DNA from: Paenibacillus curdlanolyticus YK9
GTDB taxonomy: Bacteria > Bacillota > Bacilli > Paenibacillales > Paenibacillaceae
Assembly (NCBI RefSeq): GCF_000179615.1
Contig: NZ_AEDD01000007.1
Location: 1 to 64,000 of the forward strand
Direction of reading: 5' to 3'
DNA: 64,000 nucleotides
A model generated the notes under the pieces. It ran no database searches, had not been told where the DNA came from, and was given only the letters and a program-made list of their open reading frames with translations. Within the stretch, counting starts at the first letter, position 1. Each line of letters opens with the position of its first letter. The position numbers and the translations under genes are program-made. Of the stretch, positions 53,569 to 62,866 are shown one piece after another.

Positions 53569-54459
53569 CTAAGCCGAATTGGACTCCACGGTCGGCGCCG
53601 CTTCTTCGCGCCCCCATACATGATGCGCTACACGCCCGCGTCCGCGAGGCACGCACAACGGCGTGCCAAAGAACGGATCAGGCAGCAGCTCGCAGTCCAT
53701 GCCGAACACATCCTTCACCAGCGCTTGGCTAACGATCGTTTCAGGCGCCCCTTGCGCATAGATCCCTCTGTCCCGGACGGCAATCAAATGATGCGCATAC
53801 CGGCATGCCAAGTTCAGGTCATGAAGCACCATCACGATCGTGCTGCCCTTGTTTTCGTTCAGCTCAAACAGCAGATCCAGCACATCAACCTGATGCGCCA
53901 TATCCAGATACGTCGTTGGCTCGTCGAGCAGTATCGTGTTCGTTCCCTGCGCCAGCGTCATCGCAATCCACGCACGCTGCCGCTGGCCGCCCGATAACGA
54001 GTCGACCTGCCGATCCGCCAGCGCCTCCAGCTTCGTCGCAGCCAGCGCCTCGCCGACCATCCGCTCATCCTCGCGCGACCATTGATTCAGCCAGCTCTGA
54101 TGCGGATATCGCCCTTGCTTGACCAGTTGATACACCGTCAAGCCTTCCGGCGCAGTCGGCCCTTGCGGAAGAATAGCGAGACGCTTCGCCACATCCTTCG
54201 TCGATTGCTTGGCGATATCGTGCCCATCCAGCAGTACTGCGCCAGACAACGGCTTCAGCAGCCGCGCCATCGAACGCAGCAGCGTCGATTTGCCGCATCC
54301 GTTCGGACCGATCAGCACGCTGATTCGGGATTGCGGAATGGCCAAATCGAGGCTGTCGATGATACGGTCTCCCCCGTAAGAGAGCGACAGCTGATTCGTT
54401 TCGAGTTGACCTGCACCTGCGCCTATTACGCTCGGCCCTTTACCCACGCTCATGCTCAT
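53569..54459 (-). CDS. Ferric-siderophore ABC transporter ATPase (FecE/FhuC family)
   Basis: 296 residues. Walker [13 protein letters not shown]-loop AILPQGP, signature [19 protein letters not shown], Walker [16 protein letters not shown] and H-loop VLHDLNLA are typical of the FecE group. Last gene of the uptake operon, 18 bases after the second permease. The C-terminal ~25 residues are a polar tail. Confidence 0.95.
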   Translation of the reverse strand: MSMSVGKGPSVIGAGAGQLETNQLSLSYGGDRIIDSLDLAIPQSRISVLIGPNGCGKSTLLRSMARLLKPLSGAVLLDGHDIAKQSTKDVAKRLAILPQGPTAPEGLTVYQLVKQGRYPHQSWLNQWSREDERMVGEALAATKLEALADRQVDSLSGGQRQRAWIAMTLAQGTNTILLDEPTTYLDMAHQVDVLDLLFELNENKGSTIVMVLHDLNLACRYAHHLIAVRDRGIYAQGAPETIVSQALVKDVFGMDCELLPDPFFGTPLCVPRGRGRVAHHVWGREEAAPTVESNSA

Positions 54460-54477
54460 CTTTCGTTCATCCTCCCG

Positions 54478-55530
54478 TCATCGCGCATTGCGCGTTCGAA
54501 ATAGCAAATAAATAAAGAACGGCGCGCCTATCGCTGCCGTAAATACGCCTGCTGGCACGTCGTGCGGCAAAAACAACGTGCGCCCGACCAGGTCGGCCCC
54601 CATGAGAATGCAGGCGCCAATCAAGGCCGAAGCCGGAATAAGTCCGCCTGCGGAAGCGCCTACAAGACGCCTTGCCATATGCGGCGCGATCAAGCCGACA
54701 AAGCCGATCGTCCCGACCATCGATACGGCAGAGCCCGCAAGGCCGACCGCAAGCAGCAGCAGCCACAGCCTTTGCCGTTGAACGGCGCTGCCTGCCCCGG
54801 CCGCTATATCATCGCCTAGCTGTTGAATGTTAAGCGCGCGCGCGCCTGCCAGCCATGCAAGAATAAGCAGCGGAACCATCCACGGCAGCAGCGTTCGGAC
54901 ATTGTCCCAGTTCGCCCCGTAGACCGTGCCTGTCAGCCAAATATAAGCCGAGGACGCCGAGTAGGTTGAAGGCGCCATAATGAGCAGCATCGAAACAAGC
55001 GCCGACAATACCGATGCGATGCCAATGCCGACAAGCACAAGGCGAACGGTAGAGACGCCTTTTTTCCAAGCAAGCGCATAGACCACGAGCGCTGCGATTA
55101 GCGCACCGGCCATTGCAGTGATAGGAAGCAAGCGAATATCATATAGGCCTGGCAGCTGCGTAATGAAGAAGACTGCCCCTACGGAAGCGCCGCCTGTTAC
55201 GCCTACCACATCGGGCGCTGCTAGCGGGTTCCGCACGACGCATTGCAAAATCGTGCCGGCGGCAGCCAAGCCTGCGCCCGCCAGCATGCTGATGAGGATG
55301 CGCGGCAGCCGCAGCGTTTGCACCACAAGCAGCTGCTCCTCCGTTCCGGTTCCGCGTATCGCGCGCAGCACGTCCATTGGCATGATCCGATAATCGCCGA
55401 GGCCAGCGCTTACTAGCGCGAGCACGACAACAGCAGCCGTCAGCGATGCAATGATGCTAGCTGTTCGGCGATGGATTTGAACGGATACAGGAAGCGCAGG
55501 AATACGAATCGTCAGGTATGATTTATTCAT
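54478..55530 (-). CDS. FecCD family ferric-siderophore permease, second subunit
   Basis: 350 residues with about ten hydrophobic segments. Family motifs are LRLPRILISMLAGAGLAAAG, NPLAAPDVVGVTGGASVGAV and IGFVGLIAPHMARRLVG. It overlaps the first permease by 4 bases. The pair should form the membrane channel for the ferri-siderophore. Confidence 0.95.
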   Translation of the reverse strand: MNKSYLTIRIPALPVSVQIHRRTASIIASLTAAVVVLALVSAGLGDYRIMPMDVLRAIRGTGTEEQLLVVQTLRLPRILISMLAGAGLAAAGTILQCVVRNPLAAPDVVGVTGGASVGAVFFITQLPGLYDIRLLPITAMAGALIAALVVYALAWKKGVSTVRLVLVGIGIASVLSALVSMLLIMAPSTYSASSAYIWLTGTVYGANWDNVRTLLPWMVPLLILAWLAGARALNIQQLGDDIAAGAGSAVQRQRLWLLLLAVGLAGSAVSMVGTIGFVGLIAPHMARRLVGASAGGLIPASALIGACILMGADLVGRTLFLPHDVPAGVFTAAIGAPFFIYLLFRTRNAR

Positions 55531-56558
55531 CGTTTGCGCTCCCTCCTCGCAATAGCGATGAAGAACGGCACGCCGATAATCGCTGTCATGATGCCTACCG
55601 GCAGCTCTTGCGGCATAATGATGAATCTTGCAATCAGGTCTGCTAACAGCAGCAGAATGGCGCCCAGCACGCCGCTGAAGGGAATGACCCAGCGATAGTC
55701 GATGCCGCCTAGATAACGGGACAGATGCGGAATGACGATGCCGACGAAGCCAATCGGTCCGGCAACGGCAACCGAGCTGCCTGCAAGGAGCACGATGACG
55801 ATCCCGCCTACGATTTTGACCGCAGCCGTTCGCTGCCCCAGACCCGTTGCCGCATCCTCGCCCATGATCAGTACGTTAATCGGCCGTCCGAGGAATAGCG
55901 CTGCAACCCAGCTAATCGCCAAATAAGGCAGTACAGCCGTCAAAGCCGAGAGATCCTTGCCAGAAACAGAGCCCGTCAGCCAATACAGCACATCGTTCAG
56001 CCCATTCTCATTCATAACTAGCAGCCCTTGCGTCACAGATGCAAACAAGGCTGTCATGGCGGCGCCTGCCAATACGATGCGCAGCGGCGATAAGCCATCC
56101 CTGCCCAGCGACCCTAGCAGATAGACCGTTATCGCCCCAAAGGCCGCGCCGCCAAAGGCGATCCATATTAGCGCATTCATCCCGCCGATTCCGAGTACCG
56201 TGATGGCGAAGACGACGAACGCCGCAGCGCCCGCATTAATGCCAAGCACCGTCGGCGAAGCGAGGGGATTGCCCGTAATCGCCTGCATCAGTGCCCCTGC
56301 AATGGCAAGGCTCGCGCCAATCGCGGCAGAAATAAGCACACGCGGAATCCGAGTCGTCCTCACGATAATTTGCTCGTTAGAGCTGTCGTCATATTGCGTA
56401 ATTGCCCCGATTGCGTCGTGCACGCCAATTCGCGTTGCCCCCAGCGTCGTGCTGGCACCGAGGCAAATAAGCAGCAGGACGAAGCCGGCTAGCAGCACTA
56501 CTGCTCTCGCGCGAGCGCTGGTCAAGCCTTGTGCGATCACAAATGTCCTTCCTCTCAT
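55527..56558 (-). CDS. FecCD family ferric-siderophore permease, first subunit
   Basis: 343 residues with about ten hydrophobic segments; motifs TRIPRVLISAAIGASLAIAG, GNPLASPTVLGINAGAA and GPIGFVGIVIPHLSRYLGG. It lies 86 bases after the binding-protein gene and is coupled to the second permease. Confidence 0.95.
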   Translation of the reverse strand: MRGRTFVIAQGLTSARARAVVLLAGFVLLLICLGASTTLGATRIGVHDAIGAITQYDDSSNEQIIVRTTRIPRVLISAAIGASLAIAGALMQAITGNPLASPTVLGINAGAAAFVVFAITVLGIGGMNALIWIAFGGAAFGAITVYLLGSLGRDGLSPLRIVLAGAAMTALFASVTQGLLVMNENGLNDVLYWLTGSVSGKDLSALTAVLPYLAISWVAALFLGRPINVLIMGEDAATGLGQRTAAVKIVGGIVIVLLAGSSVAVAGPIGFVGIVIPHLSRYLGGIDYRWVIPFSGVLGAILLLLADLIARFIIMPQELPVGIMTAIIGVPFFIAIARRERKR

Positions 56559-56644
56559 GACGTACGCGCGAAAGAAGAACAGGACATGCGCCCATTCTTC
56601 TTATCGTTGCGTCGCTATTTTTCAGTTTGTCGCCAAACTGCGTT

Positions 56645-57937
56645 CTATTCCAGATCGAAGTAGAAGTACAGATCGTCAAGCATTGCTTTGGCTGCCATTG
56701 GACCTGCCGAGTAGTTCCACGTGATCACGTTAACTTTGTAGTATTTGCCGTTCTTAACGGCGTCAAGGTTTTTCCAAAGCGCGCTGGACGTCCAGTCCTT
56801 CTGCACTTTGTACACGCCGCCGTCGCCTACCCAGTCCGTCGTGAAGTCGAAGATGTAGTCGGCATCAAGCAATTTCGTTTGCTCTTGATTCGTAACCGTC
56901 ACAACCGTCGATTCGCCAACACGTGCTTTCAGCTGCGCTTGCGTCAGCTTGAAGCCAAGCTCTTTAAGGATGTTAATCGCGAAGCCGTCCAAGTATGCAC
57001 GGGAGCTGCCGTCCGGGTTGAAGCGGATAACCGATACTTCTGTGCTTTTCGCTTTGGAGCCGATTTCTTTCTTAAACGCTGCAACTTTGCTGTTCCAGGA
57101 TGCCAAGAAAGCATCTGCTTTCGTTTCTTTGTTCAATGCTTTTGCTTCAAGCGCCAGCGTGCTTTTGAACGAGAATACGTCTTCTGTCATCAGCGTCGGC
57201 GCGATCGCTTTCAGCTGGCTGTAGATTTTTTCGTGACGCATTTTGGAGCCGATGATGAGGTCAGGCTTCAGTTTAACGATTGCTTCCAGGTTCGGCTGCG
57301 TTTCGTCACCCAGATTTTTAACGCCCGTCATGCCGCTGCGAAGGAATGCGTACCAAGGCTGCTCCGAGTACGACTCAACTGCGCCTACCGGCTTAATGCC
57401 GAGGTAAACGGATGCGTCAACCAAACCGTTCGTCAGAACAACAACACGTTGCGGTACCGATGTCAGCGTTGTCGAACCCATTGCGTGCGAGATCGTTCTT
57501 TTCGTTTCCAGAGCAACTGTCGACGTTGCCGCTTTCCAGTTCACCCAGATGCCGAGGGACTCGCCAAGGAAGCGCAGCGGCACGAGCGTCGTGCCGTTTT
57601 TAACCGTCGGTACAGCGTCCAGCTTAACGGACTTGCCGTTTACCGTTGCCGTTTTGCTGCCTACCGTCAGAACGACCGTTTTCGTGCCTTTCGTTACCGT
57701 TACCTTTTGCGTTTGTTTATTCCAGCCAACCTTCGCATTCAATTTCTCAGCGATTGTGCGGTAAGGCACCAGCGTTGTTCCGTCTTTAATGACCGGGCTC
57801 GTTTCAAAAGAAAGCTTACTTCCGTTCAACGTAACGGATACGGCGCCTGCTGCGTTAGCCGTAAAAGGCACGACGGCAACGGAGATCGCCAGAATGAGCA
57901 TGAGTGCGATGAAGCGCGATTTGAATGTAGCATGCAT
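56645..57937 (-). CDS. Ferric-siderophore-binding protein with N-terminal copper-amine-oxidase-N-like domain, no lipobox
   Basis: 430 residues from the ATG at 57937. A cleavable signal peptide ends at about residue 29 (TANAAG) and there is no Cys at the cleavage site, so it is not a lipoprotein. Residues about 30-145 hold two copper-amine-oxidase-N-like units (TTLVPYRTIAEKLNAKVGWN; TTLVPLRFLGESLGIWVNWK). Residues about 150-430 are a FepB/FecB-type binding domain (PQRVVVLTNGLVDASVYLGI; KPDLIIGSKMRHEKIYSQLKAI). This is an unusual layout for a Gram-positive siderophore receptor, which is normally a lipid-anchored protein. Operon with the FecCD permeases and ATPase. Confidence 0.92.
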   Translation of the reverse strand: MHATFKSRFIALMLILAISVAVVPFTANAAGAVSVTLNGSKLSFETSPVIKDGTTLVPYRTIAEKLNAKVGWNKQTQKVTVTKGTKTVVLTVGSKTATVNGKSVKLDAVPTVKNGTTLVPLRFLGESLGIWVNWKAATSTVALETKRTISHAMGSTTLTSVPQRVVVLTNGLVDASVYLGIKPVGAVESYSEQPWYAFLRSGMTGVKNLGDETQPNLEAIVKLKPDLIIGSKMRHEKIYSQLKAIAPTLMTEDVFSFKSTLALEAKALNKETKADAFLASWNSKVAAFKKEIGSKAKSTEVSVIRFNPDGSSRAYLDGFAINILKELGFKLTQAQLKARVGESTVVTVTNQEQTKLLDADYIFDFTTDWVGDGGVYKVQKDWTSSALWKNLDAVKNGKYYKVNVITWNYSAGPMAAKAMLDDLYFYFDLE

Positions 57938-58043
57938 GATAAGTTCAATCACCTTTCCATTATGAGAATTACGATGCCTTTATGCCTGTTCTTGGTGCAA
58001 GACGTGTACGACGGTACAACATATCACACGATGCAGCCTAACG

Positions 58044-58508
58044 TTAGTTCCCTTCCAATGCCTTGGACAGATCCCGGAACCGCTGATAGAGCTGGTAGGC
58101 TTGCTGAATGGCAGCCTCATTGTCGGGCTTCTCGCCGCTGAACAAACCTAGAAAGCTCGCTAGATCCTGCTCCAGCTGCGGGTAAAGCTCCGCATTCTTC
58201 GACTGCGCCTCCTGCTTGACGGCTTCCCAGACGCCTGCGATTTCTGCTGCGATTCGCTTCGGTTCCTCTTCGCTGCCGGATTCGACCGCTTGCTTGAATT
58301 GCTTGGTCAAGTCGCGGAGCTGAGACACGCCTGAAGGATAATCGGCCACTTCAACCTTAGCCGGTGCAATCGTCGAAGTTTTAGCCTCTTCTTTCTTCCC
58401 CTGTCCCTGAATGGATGCCGTTTCACTTCCGCCGCCGGACGAACCGCATCCGCTCAGCAGTAGGGCGACTGCAAGCGCGATCGCACTTGCCTTGAATAAC
58501 CTTGTCAT
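58044..58508 (-). CDS. Orphan Fur-regulated lipoprotein heading the siderophore uptake operon
   Basis: 154 residues; ATG behind GGGAGG. The signal peptide ends in the lipobox LLLSGCGSSGGG (lipidated Cys at about residue 21). A Gly/Ser/Lys-rich linker leads to about 95 residues of predicted helix (LRDLTKQFKQAVESG; VWEAVKQEAQ; LYPQLEQDLASFL; AAIQQAYQLYQRFRDLSKALE), possibly a small four-helix bundle. I do not recognise the family. It is first in the uptake operon behind two Fur boxes, so it probably acts in iron or siderophore handling at the outer face of the membrane. Confidence 0.85.
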   Translation of the reverse strand: MTRLFKASAIALAVALLLSGCGSSGGGSETASIQGQGKKEEAKTSTIAPAKVEVADYPSGVSQLRDLTKQFKQAVESGSEEEPKRIAAEIAGVWEAVKQEAQSKNAELYPQLEQDLASFLGLFSGEKPDNEAAIQQAYQLYQRFRDLSKALEGN

Positions 58509-58532
58509 GTTAACCTCCCAAGCCGTTTGCAT

Positions 58533-58547
58533 TGATAATGATAATCA
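58533..58547. promoter_or_regulatory. Fur box 3 (uptake operon, proximal)
   Basis: TGATAAT-G-ATAATCA, one mismatch to the perfect 7-1-7 box, 25 bases ahead of the lipoprotein start. Confidence 0.85.
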
Positions 58548-58565
58548 TTCACTTGCCCGCTTACT

Positions 58566-58594
58566 ATGATAATGATTATCATTATAGTTGTCAA
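58566..58594 (-). promoter_or_regulatory. Promoter of the siderophore uptake operon
   Basis: On the minus strand TTGACA (58594-58589) and TATCAT (58571-58566) are separated by 17 bases; the spacer is occupied by Fur box 4. Confidence 0.8.
58567..58581. promoter_or_regulatory. Fur box 4 (uptake operon, in the promoter)
   Basis: TGATAAT-G-ATTATCA, a perfect 7-1-7 box, lying between -35 and -10 of the uptake promoter. Confidence 0.92.
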
Positions 58595-58651
58595 TATTTG
58601 TTCAAAAATATTTTCTGATGACATTTCTGTGACAATTGCATCCAAAAGTAC

Positions 58652-58700
58652 AAAAAAAAGAGCGCGCACCGCACCCCGAAGGGTTTGGACGTGCTCTTTC
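58652..58700 (-). terminator. Terminator of folE
   Basis: On the minus strand AAGAGCACGTCC...GCGCGCTCTT forms a stem capped by CCC-TTCG-GGG and ends in eight T residues. Confidence 0.85.
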
Positions 58701-58721
58701 TACTGCATTATTTCGATTCCA

Positions 58722-59315
58722 TTAATCTCTAATTAATGCCATAAACTCTGCTCGCGCTGCGGCGTTGCGATGGAACTGGCCGCGTACGGCAGACGTAATC
58801 GTCTTGCTGCCCGGCTTCTTCACGCCACGTGCGCACATGCACAGATGCTCGCCTTCCACTACGACCATTACGCCATGAGGCGAAAGCGTCTCAGCTAGAA
58901 TATCCGCGATTTGCGACGTAATGCGTTCCTGCACCTGAAGCTTGCGCGTCACCGCCTCGACAAGCCTCGCCAGCTTGCTTAAGCCTGCGATTTTGCCGCT
59001 AGGGATGTAGCCGATATGCACTTTGCCGAAAAACGGCGCCATATGGTGCTCGCATTGGCTATAAAAAACGATGTCCTTCACAATAACGAGCTCCTCGTGC
59101 TGTTCATCGAACGTCACGCCAAGCACGTCACGCGGGTCCACCTCGTAACCGGCAAATATTTCCTCATACATGCGCGCGACTCGCGCCGGCGTCTCGAGCA
59201 AACCTTCCCGCTCGACATCCTCGCCAATCAGCTTCAAAATTTCCTTCACATGAAACTCAATCTGTTCGCGGTTGCTGCCAACTGCAGCATTCACATAGTC
59301 CTTCATGCCCGCCAT
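58722..59315 (-). CDS. folE: GTP cyclohydrolase I
   Basis: 197 residues; start behind AAGGAGGAG. Zinc and substrate motifs: [23 protein letters not shown] and [17 protein letters not shown]. It makes 7,8-dihydroneopterin triphosphate, the first step of folate and, in many bacteria, of queuosine synthesis. It sits 39 bases after the yneF-like gene; queG, a queuosine gene, is nearby but separated. Confidence 0.96.
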   Translation of the reverse strand: MAGMKDYVNAAVGSNREQIEFHVKEILKLIGEDVEREGLLETPARVARMYEEIFAGYEVDPRDVLGVTFDEQHEELVIVKDIVFYSQCEHHMAPFFGKVHIGYIPSGKIAGLSKLARLVEAVTRKLQVQERITSQIADILAETLSPHGVMVVVEGEHLCMCARGVKKPGSKTITSAVRGQFHRNAAARAEFMALIRD

Positions 59316-59354
59316 CCGATCTCCTCCTTCCGGACGCGCAGAAACTGCCGTTTC

Positions 59355-59567
59355 CTAACGCTTAAACTTCTGATTTTTCATCATTTGCTGCGCTTTTTGC
59401 ATTTGCTGTTTATTCATGTTATAGCCCATTTGCTGCGCCATTTTTTGCAGCATTGCGGGGTCGTTTTGCATCCGCTCCAGCTGTTTGCGCAAGTAGAATA
59501 CCCCTGCAAAAAATCCGCCGGCAGCGCCGACGATTAAAGCCACGATGGCTGTAATTGTAATCCACAT
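59355..59567 (-). CDS. YneF family small membrane protein (UPF0154)
   Basis: 70 residues. One N-terminal membrane segment with the Gly-rich GAAGGFFAGVFYLRKQLE, then a Gln/Met/Lys-rich helical tail with NDPAMLQKMAQQMGYNMNKQ, the YneF signature. Function is unknown in the family. Probably co-transcribed with folE. Confidence 0.92.
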   Translation of the reverse strand: MWITITAIVALIVGAAGGFFAGVFYLRKQLERMQNDPAMLQKMAQQMGYNMNKQQMQKAQQMMKNQKFKR

Positions 59568-59773
59568 ATCGTAGGGTCACCTGTCCTTATCCTATTTAAT
59601 GATGCTAATTTCATTAAGAATAATGCAATTAATGATAGCATGTTAACTTTTCGTGCGCAAACGACGATTTTTCCAATCGTGGCTGGGCTTGCACATTCTG
59701 ATTCGTCATTCGGCCCCGCGTTGAAGCTATCGAGTCGAAGCTGCCGGAATCCCCTCGATTTCCCAACGATTGA

Positions 59774-60967
59774 CTAGACTTCGACATCATGTTCCGACTG
59801 CAATGAAAGCGCAATCATTGCCCGGGCAATTTCTGCTGTCGCTTCCTCATCTGTTTCGACGGCTTGCGCCTGTCGAAGCGCTTCCTCAGCAGCATCTCCC
59901 CCGATTCGACCAAGCGCCCATGCCGCCGTTCCTCGCATAACAGGCCTTGGATCGGTGCCCAGCACGTCCGCTAATGCTGGGACAGCTGCTCGTTCTCGGA
60001 AGTTGCCCAGCGCGATAATCGCGTTGCGCTGGATCGGCTTTTTGCCCCGCCATGCGCCAGAAACCGTACCGAACTGCTCCTTGAATTCCCGATTCCCAAT
60101 CTTCAGCAAAGGCAGCAGCAGCGGCTTCGCCTGCTCTGGCTCCGGCTGCAGTTCAGGATGATGCGTCCAGTTTTTCCCGCGGTTAGCGGGACATACGATC
60201 TGACACGTATCGCAGCCGTACAGACGATTGCCGATTTTGCGCATATATTCATCCGACAGCATTCCCTTCGTCTGCGTTAAAAACGAGACGCATTTGCTCG
60301 AATCCAGTTGGCCGGGACCAACCAACGCGCCTGTCGGGCAAGCGTCGATGCATTTGGTGCATTCTCCGCAATTTTCCGTCACTGGCGTATCCGGCGGAAG
60401 CGGCAGGTTCGTAATGATTTCGCCCAAGTAAATCCATGATCCGAGCTTAGGCGAAATGATCGAGCAATTGTGCCCGCTCCAGCCGATGCCCGCCCGCTCC
60501 GCAACCGCACGGTCGGATAATGCACCCGTATCCACCATGCTCTCCATCCGCACGCCCGGCACCCTCGCATACAGCCATTCTTCGAGCTTAGCCAGCCGAT
60601 TGCGCAGCGCTGTATGATAATCAATGCCCCATGATGCTCTAGCGAAAATGCCGCGCCTTGCGCCAGGCTCTGACTTCGGCGGGTCCGGCAGCTTCGACGG
60701 ATACGCGACGGCGATTGCGATAATCGATTTGGGGCGATCGAATAGCAGGGAAGGATTCGTTCGTTTGTCGAGATCCGGCTCCTCAAAGCCCGATTCCCGC
60801 CCCTGCTCCCGATGTCGAATAAGCCGATCCTTCAATTCGGTGAAGGGATCAGCTGAGGCAATGCCAATATCATCTATTCCAAGCGATGCTGCTGCCAGCT
60901 TCATCTCCGCTTTCAGCGCATGCCAATCCAATTCCGGCAACCCGTCGCCCTGCTCCATTCGTTCCAT
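59774..60967 (-). CDS. queG: Epoxyqueuosine reductase with C-terminal HEAT-like repeats
   Basis: 397 residues from the ATG behind GAGGAGG; the open frame starts earlier, inside the signal peptidase gene. The N-terminal part binds cobalamin; two 4Fe-4S clusters are held by CGECTKCIDACPTGAL and GCDTCQIVCPANRG. Active-site region: MVDTGALSDRAVAERAGIGW. The last ~90 residues have HEAT-like repeats (AIIALGNFRERAAVPALADVL; AAWALGRIGGDAAEEAL). It performs the last step of queuosine synthesis on tRNA. It lies 74 bases after the signal peptidase gene. Confidence 0.95.
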   Translation of the reverse strand: MERMEQGDGLPELDWHALKAEMKLAAASLGIDDIGIASADPFTELKDRLIRHREQGRESGFEEPDLDKRTNPSLLFDRPKSIIAIAVAYPSKLPDPPKSEPGARRGIFARASWGIDYHTALRNRLAKLEEWLYARVPGVRMESMVDTGALSDRAVAERAGIGWSGHNCSIISPKLGSWIYLGEIITNLPLPPDTPVTENCGECTKCIDACPTGALVGPGQLDSSKCVSFLTQTKGMLSDEYMRKIGNRLYGCDTCQIVCPANRGKNWTHHPELQPEPEQAKPLLLPLLKIGNREFKEQFGTVSGAWRGKKPIQRNAIIALGNFRERAAVPALADVLGTDPRPVMRGTAAWALGRIGGDAAEEALRQAQAVETDEEATAEIARAMIALSLQSEHDVEV

Positions 60968-61041
60968 CGATGTCTTTACCTCCTCGCCGGATATTGCGTA
61001 AGGGTCAGGAGGCTTCGCGCAGCCACGCGCGCAGCTTGCTC

Positions 61042-61608
61042 CTACAGCCCATTCATCTCTTTCATCGGCCATACGATCCAATCGGCACGACCATTGATTC
61101 GCTCCCTCTCGACAGGCCCGAACGATCGACTGTCCCGGCTTGCCCTTGAATGGCGATTGTCGCCCATTACGAAATAAAAGCCTTCCGGCACCGTGTAAGG
61201 ACCATAATCGAAATCCTCAATCGCTGTGTCGACATAAGGCTCTTCCACTTGAACGCCATTACGGAAAAGCACCTTCTGTCGAATTTCGATCTTGTCGCCC
61301 GGAACGCCGACGACTCTTTTGACGAGCAGCCTTTTGTCAGGATCATCTGTCGGATCTCGCAAAATAACGACTTCATCCAGCTTAGGATTCCGAAGCAAAT
61401 AAACCAGCTTGTTCACAAACAGCCAGTCTCGGTCATGCAGCGTCGGCTCCATCGAATGCCCTTCTACCTTGGACAGGTGAAAAACAAAAGCATGAAGCAA
61501 CAGCACGACCGTTAGAGCAATCGATACTGTCTTGATCCAACCTATCCATTCAAAGGAAGGCCGTTGCTTGGCTGCGCCTGTGCGCACGTCCTGCTCCAAA
61601 TCAGACAT
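61042..61608 (-). CDS. sipS: Type I signal peptidase
   Basis: 188 residues from the ATG behind TAGGAG. One N-terminal membrane segment (about 22-42), then the Ser/Lys catalytic dyad in EGHSMEPTL and KRLLVKRVVGVPGD, and the box E motif VMGDNRHSRASRDSR. It removes signal peptides outside the membrane. Its frame extends upstream into the DUF402 gene, but the ribosome site fixes the start. Confidence 0.95.
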   Translation of the reverse strand: MSDLEQDVRTGAAKQRPSFEWIGWIKTVSIALTVVLLLHAFVFHLSKVEGHSMEPTLHDRDWLFVNKLVYLLRNPKLDEVVILRDPTDDPDKRLLVKRVVGVPGDKIEIRQKVLFRNGVQVEEPYVDTAIEDFDYGPYTVPEGFYFVMGDNRHSRASRDSRSFGPVERERINGRADWIVWPMKEMNGL

Positions 61609-61619
61609 CGAATCAGCTC

Positions 61620-62180
61620 CTAACTTAAGTTCCCCATAGACATCTCGCGCGCCCAATCCTCATAGTAGCCGTACACGATCTCATCATTAAATGGCGCTTC
61701 TGAAGCTCTGACGCGGCGGAGCAGCGCCTTCAAGCCCGTCTCCGCTTTATCGATGACGATGTCGGAATAATGATAGATCACTTTGTGGCGCTCAAACTCG
61801 TCCCGATCCACGACATGAATGCCGCCATCGATCGTTCGAATGACATCCAGGTCATAATCAATATAAGTAAAAACATTGTCGTTCAGCGTAATGGGAGAAG
61901 CAACATTGCAATAATATCTGATGCCCGAATCTTCAAGGAGGGCAACAACATTAAACCACTCTCCGGGAATGAAAAACGATACAGCCGGCACACGGCTTGT
62001 CCATAGCTTCCCGTCCGCTTCCTGAATTGGCGTCTGACGGTTGATCAATACGCTCATCGATTGCGCTGCATGCACAGGCGCAAGACGCTCTTCGGGTATA
62101 AGCCAATTGCGATGCCAAAACCGGTGCAAGCGGCCATTGTGCTTAAAGCTTTTAATCATGCAGGGCCGATAATTGTTCAT
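61620..62180 (-). CDS. DUF402 domain protein (YgaC-like nucleoside phosphatase)
   Basis: 186 residues; start behind CAGGAG. It has the DUF402/FomD-like barrel pattern: AVSFFIPGEWFNVVALLED, YYCNVASPITLNDNVFTYIDYDLDVI and ALLRRVRASEAPFND. Characterised Gram-positive relatives hydrolyse nucleoside di- and triphosphates. The stop is 11 bases ahead of sipS, so they are probably co-transcribed. Confidence 0.9.
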   Translation of the reverse strand: MNNYRPCMIKSFKHNGRLHRFWHRNWLIPEERLAPVHAAQSMSVLINRQTPIQEADGKLWTSRVPAVSFFIPGEWFNVVALLEDSGIRYYCNVASPITLNDNVFTYIDYDLDVIRTIDGGIHVVDRDEFERHKVIYHYSDIVIDKAETGLKALLRRVRASEAPFNDEIVYGYYEDWAREMSMGNLS

Positions 62181-62221
62181 ACGTTCTCCTGACTACTTGC
62201 GTTCTTTCCCTAATTATATAA

Positions 62222-62270
62222 GAAAAGCATATCCGCCCGCCAAATGCAATGGCATGTCGGATATGCTTTC
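62222..62270 (-). terminator. Terminator of the GNAT gene
   Basis: AAAGCATATCCG and CGGATATGCTTTT form a 12-bp stem with a further CATGCC/GGCG inner arm. Confidence 0.8.
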
Positions 62271-62316
62271 AATAACCGGGACCATACGTCTCGGATAATC
62301 GTCTTAGTAAGTACAT

Positions 62317-62739
62317 TTAGCCTGCGACGATGCTAAGCTTCTGGAACGATCGGAAGAAGTCCCCTGTTGCATAGCCTAGTTTCTCATACAGAGGCAAAAC
62401 CTTCTCGTTAAACTCATCTGCAGTGATCATGATTTTGGTCACATTACGTTGTTCGAATCGTTGCTTAAGTCCTTGAATCAGAGTTTGGCCAATTCCTTGG
62501 CGTTGATACTCTGGCATTACGGCTACTCGGTAGTAGTATCCCTTATTGTTGTCAATCGTGCCGATAATCATGCCTACGATTTCGTTTTGTTCGACTGCAA
62601 CGAGCACCAAATCGCTATCCCATGACAATTGCCGCGCAAATGCGCCCATTGTCAGTTCGTAGCAATCTTCCGACAACACATCCTCCAACAACGCCGTCAC
62701 TGGGCCGTAGTCAGATAACTGGAAGGAACGAACGTACAT
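62317..62739 (-). CDS. GNAT family N-acetyltransferase
   Basis: 140 residues; start behind GAGGAG. The acetyl-CoA loop is VAVMPEYQRQGIGQTLIQGL, with the C-terminal EKLGYATGDFFRSFQKL. The acceptor is unknown. Lower GC than most of the window. Divergent from sodA with 333 bases between. Confidence 0.9.
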   Translation of the reverse strand: MYVRSFQLSDYGPVTALLEDVLSEDCYELTMGAFARQLSWDSDLVLVAVEQNEIVGMIIGTIDNNKGYYYRVAVMPEYQRQGIGQTLIQGLKQRFEQRNVTKIMITADEFNEKVLPLYEKLGYATGDFFRSFQKLSIVAG

Positions 62740-62866
62740 GTGTTACAACTCCTCGATCGATGTCATAGTACAAGCTTATCGTATTAAAATACGACAAAAA
62801 AGAGTCAAATCCTTCTGAAATCTTTAAAAAAACTTTAAATTATTTAATATTTCGCCGATTTTCTGC

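Noticed and set aside
40968-58508. Siderophore exporter, esterase or phosphopantetheinyl transferase within the locus
   Set aside because: None was found; these functions must be encoded elsewhere if the pathway is active.
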